Shown piece by piece: positions 24,963 to 34,019 of a DNA stretch of 64,000 nucleotides; position 1 is the first letter of the stretch; each line of letters starts with the position of its first letter. The DNA is from Gulosibacter chungangensis. GTDB taxonomy: Bacteria > Actinomycetota > Actinomycetes > Actinomycetales > Microbacteriaceae. The position numbers and the translations under genes were made by a program. The notes under the pieces were generated by a model that searched no databases, had not been told where the DNA came from, and saw only the letters and a program-made list of their open reading frames with translations. The stretch is from contig NZ_WBKB01000004.1 of the NCBI RefSeq assembly GCF_008831155.1, positions 248,001 to 312,000 on the forward strand, written 5' to 3'.

Positions 24963-26753
24963 TTAGCCTTCGAGCCGTTCCGAGAGCTCCAGCCAACGAA
25001 GCTCAAGCTCCTCGGCTTCGGACTCCGCCGCCTGCAGCTTGGTCGTGAGCTTACCCAGGCCTTCGAAATCACTCTGATCGTGGTCGGCCATCTGAGCGTG
25101 GATGCGTTCAGTTTCTTCCTGCAGCTTCTGCAGCTTGCGTTCAATCGCGTTCACTTCCTTGCGAGCCGCATGGAGTTCGGCACCGGAAAGCGTGGGCGCA
25201 GATTCTGCGGTTGCGGTGTCGCTACCTTTACGCGCACCGCCGCCGCGTTCTTCCGCCCGGCGCAACTGTAGATATTCATCCACCCCACCGGGTAGGTGCC
25301 GCAGGGTGCCACCGATCACGGCGTACTGCTGATCGGTGACCCGTTCGAGCAGATACCGGTCGTGTGACACGACGATGAGTGTGCCGGGCCAGGTATCGAG
25401 CAGGTCCTCCATAGCGGCGAGCATGTCGGTGTCGAGGTCGTTGGTGGGCTCGTCAAGGATGAGCACATTCGGCTCTTCCAGCAGGATGAGCAGCAACTGC
25501 AGTCGACGGCGCTGCCCACCGGAGAGGTCCTTCACCGGCGTCTGCAGCTGAGCCGAGCTAAATCCGAGCCGTTCCAGCAGCATGGACGGGGTGAATTCCT
25601 GTCCGGCCGCCTGATAGCTCCTCTTCTGGCGCGCCAGGATTTCGTGAACCTTGTCGTTCTCGACCTCGGCGAGCTCTTTGAGCTGCTGCGTGAGCTTGGC
25701 AATCTTCACCGTCTTGCCGCGCTTGACTCGGCCGGCAGTTGGCTCGCGATCACCCGAGATCAGCTCCAGTAGTGTGGACTTTCCGGCACCGTTGACCCCG
25801 AGAATGCCGGTGCGTTCACCCGGAGCGATCCGCCAGGTGACCTTCGAGAACAGCGGCTCGTCAGCAAACGCGACCTCGACGTCAACGAGGTCCACCACAT
25901 CCTTACCGAGGCGTGCGGTCGCAAGCTGGGTGAGCTCGATGGCATTGCGTACCGGTGGCACATCCGCAATCAACTCATTAGCGGCCTCGATCCGGAACTT
26001 CGGCTTGGCGGTGCGCGCGGGAGCACCACGGCGCAGCCACGCGAGTTCCTTGCGCATCAAGTTTTGCCGCTTTTGCTCAACTACGGCGGCCTGCCGATCG
26101 CGTTCCACGCGCTGCAGAATGTACGCCGCATAGCCACCCTCGAAGGGCTCGAGGATACGGTCGTGCACTTCCCAAGTCGTAGTGCAGACCGCGTCGAGGA
26201 ACCAACGGTCGTGGGTGACAACCACGAGCGCCCCCGTGCCACCCGGCCAACGCGAATTGAGGTGCTCGGCGAGCCAATGCACCCCCTCAATGTCGAGGTG
26301 GTTCGTCGGTTCATCGAGCAGCAGTATGTCCCAGTCGCCGATCAGCAGCTTCGCCAGGGCGACCCGGCGCCGCTGGCCACCCGAAAGTTGGCCGACCTGC
26401 GCATCCCAATCGAGATCGCTTGCGAGCCCGCGAATAATGTCGCGAATCTTGGCATCACCAGCCCACTCGTGCTCCGCAAGATCGCCCACGATCGCCTGGC
26501 CCACGGTCAAAGACTCATCGACAGTGTCGGCCTGGTCGAGCATCCCGACAGTGACGCCGCCGCGTACCGTGACCTGGCCGGAATCGGGTTCGATCCGACC
26601 GGCAATGATCTTCATCAGTGTCGATTTGCCGTCACCATTGCGGCCGACAATACCGATTCGGTCGCCCTCGCCGATACCGATAGTGATGTTTTCGAATACG
26701 ACTTTGGTCGGATATTCCAGGGAGATTTTTTCTGCGCCGAGCAGGTGTGCCAT
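24963..26753 (-). CDS. ABC-F family ATPase (Uup/EttA type)
   Basis: 596 residues, no membrane segments. Two ABC domains in tandem: Walker A GRNGDGKST (near 37) with LSGGQRRRVALAKLL, and Walker A GVNGAGKST (near 320) with LSGGQRRRLQLLLILL; the interdomain linker is about 245-275. A charged C-terminal coiled coil (about 520-596) resembles Uup. ABC-F proteins act on ribosomes in translation quality control or antibiotic protection. Lying 17 bp upstream of the two exporter genes and 7 bp downstream of marR, it is in an operon typical of resistance; target protection cannot be told from sequence alone. Confidence 0.9.
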   Translation of the reverse strand: MAHLLGAEKISLEYPTKVVFENITIGIGEGDRIGIVGRNGDGKSTLMKIIAGRIEPDSGQVTVRGGVTVGMLDQADTVDESLTVGQAIVGDLAEHEWAGDAKIRDIIRGLASDLDWDAQVGQLSGGQRRRVALAKLLIGDWDILLLDEPTNHLDIEGVHWLAEHLNSRWPGGTGALVVVTHDRWFLDAVCTTTWEVHDRILEPFEGGYAAYILQRVERDRQAAVVEQKRQNLMRKELAWLRRGAPARTAKPKFRIEAANELIADVPPVRNAIELTQLATARLGKDVVDLVDVEVAFADEPLFSKVTWRIAPGERTGILGVNGAGKSTLLELISGDREPTAGRVKRGKTVKIAKLTQQLKELAEVENDKVHEILARQKRSYQAAGQEFTPSMLLERLGFSSAQLQTPVKDLSGGQRRRLQLLLILLEEPNVLILDEPTNDLDTDMLAAMEDLLDTWPGTLIVVSHDRYLLERVTDQQYAVIGGTLRHLPGGVDEYLQLRRAEERGGGARKGSDTATAESAPTLSGAELHAARKEVNAIERKLQKLQEETERIHAQMADHDQSDFEGLGKLTTKLQAAESEAEELELRWLELSERLEG

Positions 26754-26760
26754 TGGCTAA

Positions 26761-27276
26761 CTACTGTTCCATTTCTGTTTGACCCATGTGAAGTGCGAGT
26801 ACGCGAAGCCCGCGGGAGAGCGCCTGGACGTCATCGGGGTCAAGCCCGCCCAGTAGCGCCTCTTCTTCGTTGAGGAGCAGGGTGATGGCCTCATCGACCA
26901 TTTCGGTGCCCTGCGCGGTGATCTGGACGAGGATGCTGCGGCCATCGGCCGGGTCATGTTCGCGGGTGACCAGGCCCCGGCGTACGAGCCGGTCGATTCG
27001 GTTGGTCATGGTGCCCGAAGACACCAGATTGGATGCGAGCAGTTGCTTTGGCGTAAGCCCAAGCGGGGCATCGGAGCGGCGCAGCGCTGAAAGTACGTCG
27101 AATTCACTCGGCTCCAGGCCCGCCTTCGCGAAGCAGGCGCGGCGGAGCAGATCGAGCTGCTTAGAGATTCGTTTCACGCGCGAGAAAACCTCGAGCGGGG
27201 TCGCATCGATATCCGAGCGGACACTCGACCACCCGCGGACGATAGAATCGACCACATCGTTTTCTGGCGTAGACAT
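26761..27276 (-). CDS. MarR family transcriptional regulator
   Basis: 171 residues from ATG 27276 (MSTPEND); the ATG at 27285 lies inside the putative -10 hexamer. Winged-helix dimer regulator: helix SEFDVLSALRRSDAPLGLTPKQL, recognition helix SGTMTNRIDRLVRRGLV, wing EHDPADGRSILVQIT. First gene of a marR-abcF-abc-abc operon and probably its autoregulated repressor that releases on binding a phenolic or drug ligand; this is inferred from family behaviour. Confidence 0.92.
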   Translation of the reverse strand: MSTPENDVVDSIVRGWSSVRSDIDATPLEVFSRVKRISKQLDLLRRACFAKAGLEPSEFDVLSALRRSDAPLGLTPKQLLASNLVSSGTMTNRIDRLVRRGLVTREHDPADGRSILVQITAQGTEMVDEAITLLLNEEEALLGGLDPDDVQALSRGLRVLALHMGQTEMEQ

Positions 27277-27283
27277 GCCTTTC

Positions 27284-27289
27284 ATTATG
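27284..27289 (-). promoter_or_regulatory. -10 hexamer CATAAT, leaderless marR
   Basis: Minus-strand CATAAT ends 7 nt before ATG 27276. GAAAGG just before the ATG is too close to be a good Shine-Dalgarno sequence. Confidence 0.5.
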
Positions 27290-27353
27290 GCGCACGAGCT
27301 ACTTTGGCGTTGCGATTGGAAAAGTCATGGCAGACTAGGGGGCGATAAATTAT

Positions 27354-27425
27354 TCCTCCTTGGTGTAACGGCAGCACGACAGCCTTTGGAGCTGTTAAGT
27401 CCAGGTTCGAATCCTGGGGGAGGAG
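27354..27425 (+). tRNA. tRNA-Gln (anticodon TTG)
   Basis: 72 nt. Acceptor TCCTCCT pairs with GGGAGGA (one T-G wobble), anticodon stem ACAGC/GCTGT encloses CTTTGGA with anticodon TTG at 27386-27388, T arm CCAGG-TTCGAAT-CCTGG. Discriminator G; CCA is not encoded. glmU starts 32 nt downstream. Confidence 0.95.
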
Positions 27426-27457
27426 CGCGACCACGCGGCCGCTGACACGGAGGACTT

Positions 27458-28882
27458 GTGAACGACAACAAACTCGCAATCATCATCCTGGCCGCGGGCC
27501 AAGGCACCCGAATGAAATCCAAGACCCCGAAGGTGTTGCATTCGCTGGGTGGTATCCCGCTGATCGGTCACGTACTTCGTACGGCCGCGGCACTTGAGCC
27601 AGCTCATACTGTTGCGGTGGTCCGTCACGAGCGCACCAAGGTGGTGGAAGCGATTTCCTCGCTCTCGCCGGAGGTGTTGATTGCCGATCAGGATGAGGTT
27701 CCCGGAACGGGACGCGCCGTGGAAGTTGGGCTGGATGCACTGCCCGCGGACTTCGACGGAGATATCGTGGTGCTCTCGGGGGATGTGCCGCTGCTGGACT
27801 CGGTTACCCTCGGTCGACTGATCGAAACCCATCGCGAACAGCAGGATGACCTGACGCTGCTGAGTGCCTTCTACGAGGACCCCACCGGGTTTGGGCGAAT
27901 CGTGCGCGGCGAAGCTGGCTCTTTCGACTCGATCGTTGAGCACAAGGATGCCACCGACGAGCAGCGACGCATCAACGAAATCAACGCCGGTGTCTACGCT
28001 TTCTCGGTCAAGGCCTGCCGTGCGGCTCTCGCGCAGGTGCAAACCGCAAATGCGCAGGGGGAGAAATACCTCACTGACACCGCCGAGGTGATTAAGCGTG
28101 ACGGCGGTCGTATCGAAGCAATCGGTGTGACCGACCCGTGGCTCGTGCAGGGCATTAACGACCGTGCCCAGCTTGGGGCGACAGCCCGCGAATACAACCG
28201 GCGCATCCTCATCCAGTGGATGAAAGATGGCGTCACGATCGTCGACCCGGACACCACCATCATCGATGCTGATGTGACCATCGGGCAGGACGTGGAAATT
28301 CTTCCCGGCACCCAGCTGCGCGGTGCCACCACGATTGCCGAGGATGCGGTGATCGGCCCCGACACGACACTTGTTGACTGCGAGGTCGGCCAGGGCGCCA
28401 CCGTGAAGCGCACCGATGCGACTCTCTCGGTCATTGGCGCGAATGCCACGATCGGGCCGTGGAGCTACCTCCGACCGAACTCGGTGATCGGTGAGGGCGG
28501 CAAGGTCGGCACCTTCGTAGAGACCAAGAATTCGACGCTCGGTAAAGGCACGAAGGTTCCGCACCTCGCCTATGTGGGCGACGCTGAGATTGGTGACGGT
28601 TCGAACCTCGGCGCCGGCACAATCACTGCGAACTACGACGGTCAGAACAAGCACCGCACGATTGTGGGCGATCACGTCAAGATTGGCTCCGATAACGTAC
28701 TCGTGGCTCCGGTCACGGTCGGCGACGGCGTCTATTCGGGCGCTGGCACCACCATCCGTAAGGATGTGCCGGCCGGAGCGTTGGTGTTGAACGTTGCACC
28801 ACAGCGCAACCTCGAAGGTTGGACGCTGAAGAACCGTCCCGGTACTGCAGCCGCCGACGCAGCCGCCGCCGCTACTGAGTAG
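27458..28882 (+). CDS. glmU: Bifunctional GlcNAc-1-phosphate uridylyltransferase / GlcN-1-phosphate acetyltransferase
   Basis: 474 residues from GTG 27458, with GGAGG 5 nt upstream. Makes UDP-GlcNAc for peptidoglycan: acetylates GlcN-1-P, then transfers UMP. N-terminal pyrophosphorylase signature LAAGQGTRMKSKTPKVLH at 10-27; C-terminal left-handed beta-helix with hexapeptide repeats from about 255, including the acetyltransferase NYDGQNKHRT segment. Tail is Ala-rich. glmU-prs order is standard in actinobacteria. Confidence 0.97.
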   Translation: MNDNKLAIIILAAGQGTRMKSKTPKVLHSLGGIPLIGHVLRTAAALEPAHTVAVVRHERTKVVEAISSLSPEVLIADQDEVPGTGRAVEVGLDALPADFDGDIVVLSGDVPLLDSVTLGRLIETHREQQDDLTLLSAFYEDPTGFGRIVRGEAGSFDSIVEHKDATDEQRRINEINAGVYAFSVKACRAALAQVQTANAQGEKYLTDTAEVIKRDGGRIEAIGVTDPWLVQGINDRAQLGATAREYNRRILIQWMKDGVTIVDPDTTIIDADVTIGQDVEILPGTQLRGATTIAEDAVIGPDTTLVDCEVGQGATVKRTDATLSVIGANATIGPWSYLRPNSVIGEGGKVGTFVETKNSTLGKGTKVPHLAYVGDAEIGDGSNLGAGTITANYDGQNKHRTIVGDHVKIGSDNVLVAPVTVGDGVYSGAGTTIRKDVPAGALVLNVAPQRNLEGWTLKNRPGTAAADAAAAATE

Positions 28883-28949
28883 TACGCTTAGTCTGAATTT
28901 TTCGTAAATTTTCTTCACATAACGCGAGAGCACACGAAGGCGGTTTTAG

Positions 28950-29930
28950 GTGTCCGGCATTTCTCACCCCGGTGAAAAGCGAATGGTTCTTGTCTCGGGG
29001 CGCGCGCACCCGCAGCTGGCTGAAGATGTTGCGGAGGCGTTGGGCACGGAAGTGCTTGAGACCGAGACTCGTACCTTCGCAAACGGCGAGCTCTACGCCC
29101 GCTACAGCGAGTCGGTCCGCGGTGCTGATGCGTTCGTAATTCAGTCGCACACCGACGGCATCAACGAGTGGATCATGGAGCAGCTGATCATGGTCGACGC
29201 ACTCAAACGTGCCTCGGCCAAGCGCATTACCGTCGTAATGCCCTGCTACCCCTACGCTCGCCAGGACAAGAAGGGTCGCGGGCGCGAGCCGATCTCGGCC
29301 CGACTGATGGCTGATCTGTTCAAGACCGCCGGGGCCGACCGCATCATGTCGGTGGACCTGCACGCCTCGCAGATTCAGGGCTTCTTTGACGGTCCGGTTG
29401 ACCACCTCTTTGCGATGCCGGTGCTGATGGACTACTTCAAGGAGAAGCTCGGCGACGACCCGAACCTCACCGTGGTCTCGCCGGACATGGGTCGCGTGCG
29501 GGTTGCCGACCGCTGGTCGGACGAACTCGGTTCGCCGCTCGCGATCATCCACAAGCGTCGCGACCCGAAGGTCGCCAACCAGGTGTCGGTACACGAAATC
29601 GTCGGTACCGTGCAGGGCCGCACCTGCCTCATGGTGGACGACCTGATTGACACCGGTGGCACAATTCAGAAGGCAGCCGAAGCACTGAAGGCAAACGGTG
29701 CCGCAAAGGTAGTCGTTGCTGCCACGCACGCGGTATTCTCCGGTCCCGCCAAGGAACGCCTGAGTTGTGAAGCAATCGACGAGGTTGTGGTTACCGACAC
29801 ACTGCCGGTGCCCGAAGCCAAGCGCTTCGACACTCTCACCGTGCTGCCGATCGCGCCGCTGCTTGCCCGCGCAATCCACGAAGTCTTCGAAGACGGCTCG
29901 GTCACCTCAATGTTTGATGGTGCGGCCTAA
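28950..29930 (+). CDS. prs: Ribose-phosphate pyrophosphokinase (PRPP synthetase)
   Basis: 326 residues from GTG 28950. Makes PRPP from ribose-5-phosphate and ATP for nucleotide, His and Trp synthesis (trpF lies at 18.8 kb). Motifs: FANGELYARY near 47, catalytic flexible loop YPYARQDKKGRGREPI near 107, DLHASQIQGFFD near 137 and PRPP loop VDDLIDTGGTI near 232. Follows glmU; a perfect hairpin terminator lies after the stop. Confidence 0.97.
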   Translation: MSGISHPGEKRMVLVSGRAHPQLAEDVAEALGTEVLETETRTFANGELYARYSESVRGADAFVIQSHTDGINEWIMEQLIMVDALKRASAKRITVVMPCYPYARQDKKGRGREPISARLMADLFKTAGADRIMSVDLHASQIQGFFDGPVDHLFAMPVLMDYFKEKLGDDPNLTVVSPDMGRVRVADRWSDELGSPLAIIHKRRDPKVANQVSVHEIVGTVQGRTCLMVDDLIDTGGTIQKAAEALKANGAAKVVVAATHAVFSGPAKERLSCEAIDEVVVTDTLPVPEAKRFDTLTVLPIAPLLARAIHEVFEDGSVTSMFDGAA

Positions 29931-29959
29931 GGTTCCGATCACAGGCACCTAATACAAAC

Positions 29960-29999
29960 AAAACAGCCGTTCCTTGGTAATGCAGGGAACGGCTGTTTT
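29960..29999. terminator. Bidirectional rho-independent terminator, prs / LLM gene
   Basis: AAAACAGCCGTTCC pairs perfectly with GGAACGGCTGTTTT (14 bp, 12-nt loop). The A/T-rich ends give a T-tract on either strand, serving the convergent prs and LLM genes. Confidence 0.93.
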
Positions 30000-30008
30000 G
30001 GTGTTCGG

Positions 30009-31040
30009 TTACTCGACCTGTCCCGGCTCCCAACCGAGTGAGGGACCGATGCGGGTCGCAAGCTGCTCGAGCATGTGCTTCCACTCGGCCAGTTCCAACT
30101 CAAAGGGCAGCTCGAAGAGGTAGTCGTCGCCGGCTTGGAATGCGGCATCGGCGGTGATGAACTCGAGGATTTCATCGAGCGAACCGAGGACATCCATCGC
30201 AATGATCGTGTTCTTACCGTGGATCTTTTCTGTTCGCGGTGTCCGAGCAGCCACGTAGTCGCGGTAGCGGGCAACCTGATGGTCAGTTGCACCGTCCGTG
30301 GGGACGATTACGCGAGCGACCGAGACGCGACCGGTGAAGTCTTCGGGTGCTGCGGCGTGATAGGTATCGATCTGCTGCTTCTGCGCAAGATCGAATTGAC
30401 GTACACCGTTCTCGGTGGAAGAGATATTGCTCATCAGCCAGTTGAAGCGATTCGCGCCGGACCACTCCGCTGAGCGCAGTGAACCACCGCCGTACCAGAG
30501 CCGCTCGTGCAGGCCAGGGCTGTTGGGCTCGACACGCTCGGAATCAACATCTCCGCCAAAGCCGAGATACTCGGGCTTCTCGCGAACCTTGTCGCCGCGT
30601 AAGAAGGAACGCAGCCGCTCGATGCGGCCGTAACCGTAGTCCTCTTCACGCCAGCCGGAGTCATAGACGAGGTCGTTGAGCTCTTCCGAGGGGTACCCCG
30701 GGCCGTGCACGCTCAAGCCCGGTTCGAGGCGCCCACCGGAAAGTAGATCGGCGGTGGCGAGGTCCTCCGCAAGCCGGAAAGGATTCTCGTACCCGACCGG
30801 GATCACCGCATTGCCGAGCCGAATGCGCGAGGTGTGCTGCGCGATCGCACCCTGCAAGACCGCGGGGGAGGCCAGCCCGTACTGCATGTGTCGGGTGCGG
30901 ATCCACCCGCTATCGAGCCCCAACTCTTCGGCAAACTTGAAGAGCTCGATCGCATCCTCAAGCCCCTGGCGCGGGTTCTCGCGCGAGGTTGGCACGAGGT
31001 GGATGAATCCCAAGCGTTCCGGAACTCGGTGCTCAGTCAT
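30009..31040 (-). CDS. LLM-class flavin-dependent oxidoreductase (luciferase-like)
   Basis: 343 residues from ATG 31040 (MTEHRVPERLGF); this start overlaps the ankyrin gene by 8 bp. TIM-barrel FMN-dependent monooxygenase fold: LGLDSGWIRTRHMQ (near 45), RIRLGNAVIPVGYENPFRLAEDLATADLLSGGR spread over about 75-110, and a helical C-terminal part. Substrate unknown. It is last in a gnd-ankyrin-LLM operon, and probably draws on pentose-phosphate NADPH only indirectly. An upstream in-frame start at 31178 lies inside the ankyrin gene and is rejected. Confidence 0.85.
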   Translation of the reverse strand: MTEHRVPERLGFIHLVPTSRENPRQGLEDAIELFKFAEELGLDSGWIRTRHMQYGLASPAVLQGAIAQHTSRIRLGNAVIPVGYENPFRLAEDLATADLLSGGRLEPGLSVHGPGYPSEELNDLVYDSGWREEDYGYGRIERLRSFLRGDKVREKPEYLGFGGDVDSERVEPNSPGLHERLWYGGGSLRSAEWSGANRFNWLMSNISSTENGVRQFDLAQKQQIDTYHAAAPEDFTGRVSVARVIVPTDGATDHQVARYRDYVAARTPRTEKIHGKNTIIAMDVLGSLDEILEFITADAAFQAGDDYLFELPFELELAEWKHMLEQLATRIGPSLGWEPGQVE

Positions 31041-31443
31041 TCGTTCCTCGCTGTTCGACCGCGGCCAGGATCTCCGTAAACGCCGGCCAGCCGAAAACCT
31101 CCGCGGTGCCGCGCGCGGAAGGCTGACCCGCATCCGGATCGGCTCCGGCTCGCAGCAGCGCGCGAGTGCTTTCCTCATCCTGCTTGAATACCGCGCAGGT
31201 CAGGGCCCGCTGGCCACGATCATTCGCGGCCTCAATGTCGATGCCGCGATCAATCAGCATTTGTACGGTCGCGGGTGCTTCGTGATAGGCCGCGAGCGTG
31301 AGGAAGGTGTCGCCTGCGGCATTGCGCATATTGATGGGGGCTCCGGCATCGAGGTACGCGGCAAGCTGCTCGGTAGCACCCTTGCGGGCGTAGTCGAACA
31401 GCCGGTTCGCGAGCTCGATAGTTTCGTCGGAGGGTTGCGTCAC
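31033..31443 (-). CDS. Ankyrin-repeat protein
   Basis: 136 residues, GTG start overlapping the gnd stop (GTGA). About three ankyrin repeats: AGDTFLTLAAYHEAPATVQMLI, DRGQRALTCAVFKQDEESTRALL and flanking helices, with AGADPD-type turns. Soluble, cytoplasmic. Actinobacterial proteins of this kind sit beside diverse enzymes; a protein-interaction role is expected, partner unknown. Translational coupling with gnd and the LLM gene suggests joint expression. Confidence 0.9.
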   Translation of the reverse strand: MTQPSDETIELANRLFDYARKGATEQLAAYLDAGAPINMRNAAGDTFLTLAAYHEAPATVQMLIDRGIDIEAANDRGQRALTCAVFKQDEESTRALLRAGADPDAGQPSARGTAEVFGWPAFTEILAAVEQRGTND

Positions 31444-32903
31444 TGCTCCACCTCGTTGCGGTCACCCGACCAGTTGGTGTGGAAAACGCCAGGGCGGTCG
31501 ACGCGACCGTAGGTGTGGGCACCGAAGAAGTCGCGCTGGCCCTGGATGAGCGCGGCCGGGAGGCGGTCGCTCGCGAGGGAGTCGTAGTAGGACAGCGTCG
31601 CGCCGAAGGCCGGTGCGGGAACACCCGACTGTGCGGCAATCGCAACCACGCGGCGCCAAGCGGCGTCACCCTCAGCAACCTCACCGGCGAAATACGGGTC
31701 GGCGATGAGCGACTGGAGTCGGGGGTTGCGATCGTAGGCTTCGGCGATGCGGTTGAGGAAACGGGCGCGAATGATGCAGCCAGCGCGCCAAATCTTGGCG
31801 ACGGCGCCGGGGTTGATTTCCCAGTTGTATTCCTCGGCGCCGCCGAGGATCAGGTCGAAGCCCTGTGCATACGCGATCACCTTCGAGGAGTAGAGCGCGC
31901 GGCGAACGTCCTCGACAAAGCTCTCGTCAACCTTGGCGGGCTCGGGGCGAGCCGTGATCGTCGGGCGCACTGCTTCACGCTGCTCCACGCGGCCGGATAC
32001 GCCGCGAGCGAAGACCGCCTCGCCGATGCCCGAGACCGGGATGCCCAGCGAAAGCGCGTTCTGTACCGTCCAGGTGCCGGTACCCTTCATCCCCGCACGG
32101 TCGAGAATAATGTCCACGAACGGCTTGCCGGTCTCGGCATCCACCTGGCGGAGCACCTCGGCGGTGATTTCGATCAGGTAGGACTCGAGCTCGCCCTTGT
32201 TCCACTCAGTGAACACATCGGCGATCTGCTCGGGGCTGAGGCCGCCCACGCGGCGCAGTAGGTCATAGGCTTCGCCAATGAGCTGCATGTCGGCGTACTC
32301 AATGCCGTTGTGCACCATCTTCACGAAGTGACCGGCCCCGTCGGTGCCGATGTGGGTCACGCAGGGGGAGCCGTCTTCGGGAGCGCGGGCTGCAATCGAC
32401 TCCAGAATCGGGCCGAGGGTCTCATAGGACTCCGCGGGGCCACCGGGCATGATCGAGGGGCCGTTGAGCGCGCCCTCTTCACCACCGGAAATGCCAGCGC
32501 CAACGAAGTGGAGACCCTTCGCGCGAACCGCAGCTTCACGCCGAATTGTATCGGTGAACAGCGCATTGCCGCCGTCGACGATGATGTCGCCCGGCTCGAA
32601 CACTTCGGTGAGCTGGTCGATCACCGCATCGGTGCCAGCACCGGCCTGGACCATGATGATCGCGGTGCGGGGACGCTGCAGGGATGCGGCGAAGTCAGCA
32701 ATGGTCTCCGAGGGGACGAAACCTGCCTCCGGGTGCTCAGACACGAGCGTACGAGTGCGCTCGGGGGAGCGATTGAATACGGCAACGGTGTTACCTTCGC
32801 GCGAGGCGAGGTTGCGCGCCAGGTTCGCTCCCATCACGGCGAGACCTACAACGCCAATGTTGGCAGCAGCAACGCCGGTCTGTGCGGAGTCAGTAGTTGT
32901 CAT
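31440..32903 (-). CDS. gnd: 6-phosphogluconate dehydrogenase, decarboxylating
   Basis: 487 residues, the long (E. coli-type) form. Oxidises 6-phosphogluconate to ribulose-5-phosphate with NADP. Rossmann motif VVGLAVMGANLARN near 18, catalytic GAGISGGEEGALNGPSIMPGG-like segment near 130 (written here in part), KMVHNGIEY near 185 with the catalytic Lys. Minus strand, AAAGG just upstream of the ATG and a TAATAG-type -10 about 35 nt before it. First gene of the gnd-ankyrin-LLM operon, inserted in the usual glmU-prs-rplY-pth order. Confidence 0.97.
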   Translation of the reverse strand: MTTTDSAQTGVAAANIGVVGLAVMGANLARNLASREGNTVAVFNRSPERTRTLVSEHPEAGFVPSETIADFAASLQRPRTAIIMVQAGAGTDAVIDQLTEVFEPGDIIVDGGNALFTDTIRREAAVRAKGLHFVGAGISGGEEGALNGPSIMPGGPAESYETLGPILESIAARAPEDGSPCVTHIGTDGAGHFVKMVHNGIEYADMQLIGEAYDLLRRVGGLSPEQIADVFTEWNKGELESYLIEITAEVLRQVDAETGKPFVDIILDRAGMKGTGTWTVQNALSLGIPVSGIGEAVFARGVSGRVEQREAVRPTITARPEPAKVDESFVEDVRRALYSSKVIAYAQGFDLILGGAEEYNWEINPGAVAKIWRAGCIIRARFLNRIAEAYDRNPRLQSLIADPYFAGEVAEGDAAWRRVVAIAAQSGVPAPAFGATLSYYDSLASDRLPAALIQGQRDFFGAHTYGRVDRPGVFHTNWSGDRNEVEQ

Positions 32904-33033
32904 TCTGGGCCTTTCGGGTAGTCCAAGAGATCTATTATCCGGTTGGTGTCGGTGGCTGCTACTAGCCTGGCCACATAAGCACCCAGTTTAGGAGGTGCGA
33001 TTTCAGAAGGCACCGAGTCGAGGAGAAACATTC

Positions 33034-33846
33034 ATGAGCCACACGGGTGACTATGCAAATGAGCCCTATGACGACGGCCAGCCAACAAAGGCCTATCACT
33101 ATCGCGATGCTGAGTCGCCAAATAAGTCGAAGTTTGACTGGCAGCGCTCCAGCGGTGGCGAAGCTCCAACCGACGAGATCGACCTCCCGCAGGAGCCGAG
33201 TGACCGCACGCGGGTGATGCCAATGGCGGAACAAGAGGCGAAGACAGCGGTGTATTCCCCGGTTCCTCAACAACAGCAGCGCGCCGCAGAGGCCAAGACC
33301 ACGCCGTCCTTCCAAGAAGTGACCTACCAGCCGCAGCAACCGGTGCAATACGTTCAACAGCCAACATTCACACCACACCCCAGTGATCTGCGTAAGGGCG
33401 CGTCGGCTGGCGCTCGGGTTAGCTCGGTCATCGTCAATCTGGTGCTAACCGCCTTGATATTTCTGCTGTTGTGGGATTATCGCGGCATCAATACCTTCAA
33501 CTCGGTCGTGCTGATCTGGTTTACCGACTTGAACCTGGGCTTGAACCCGATGCTGGCCTACTCGCTGATTCCAATCATGATCGGGATCCTGGGGCTCCTC
33601 TCGGGGCTGACGCTCTGGCTTTCGGCGACGGGGACCGGTGTATTCGGCGTGTTGATGTTCGTATTCAGTGTTGTCGCAGTGGGTGTGCAGGGAATTGTGG
33701 GTGGTGAGTTCAGCAAATTTTTGGGTTTCGCGCTACCGCTCCTCTTCCCGACCTCGTTGCTGATGATGGGCGCCGCCTTCGGCGCTGGGTTCGCACGGAG
33801 AGCCGGTGCGCGCAAGATGATTCGTGCCTACACGGGCCGGCTCTAG
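33034..33846 (+). CDS. Four-helix membrane protein with disordered N-terminal tail
   Basis: 270 residues from ATG 33034 with AGGAG 9 nt upstream. Residues 1-125 are hydrophilic, Gln/Pro/Thr-rich, with DRTRVMP and TKAYHY segments of the sort seen in cytoplasmic tails that may be phosphorylated. Four transmembrane helices follow (about 135-157, 175-200, 205-228, 235-255), ending in a basic cytoplasmic tail ARKMIRAYTGRL. No family recognised. Divergent from gnd across 130 bp. Confidence 0.8.
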   Translation: MSHTGDYANEPYDDGQPTKAYHYRDAESPNKSKFDWQRSSGGEAPTDEIDLPQEPSDRTRVMPMAEQEAKTAVYSPVPQQQQRAAEAKTTPSFQEVTYQPQQPVQYVQQPTFTPHPSDLRKGASAGARVSSVIVNLVLTALIFLLLWDYRGINTFNSVVLIWFTDLNLGLNPMLAYSLIPIMIGILGLLSGLTLWLSATGTGVFGVLMFVFSVVAVGVQGIVGGEFSKFLGFALPLLFPTSLLMMGAAFGAGFARRAGARKMIRAYTGRL

Positions 33847-33868
33847 TCGCAACGCCGTGGCTGAGCAG

Positions 33869-34019
33869 CGTGTATGATTGGCAGCTGTACTTCGGCGAGG
33901 GATGCATCCGCATCCGTTATCGACGCGGTCGAGTGGGGCCTTCAATGGGCGCATCCACGCGTTCGCGTGCGTTGCGCCGCAACTCACACGGGAACTCTCC
34001 CAATTGAAAGGACACCACT
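33869..34019 (+). promoter_or_regulatory. rplY promoter and long 5' leader
   Basis: TATGAT (33869-33874) is a good -10 and would give a leader of roughly 140 nt before the rplY ATG. The leader contains GGATGCATCC and further GC-rich inverted segments. AAAGGA precedes the start. Leader control of a ribosomal-protein gene is possible but not shown. Confidence 0.45.

Noticed and set aside
27395-28933. Minus-strand open frame (512 codons) over tRNA-Gln and glmU
   Set aside because: It is antisense to a well-recognised gene and would run through a tRNA.
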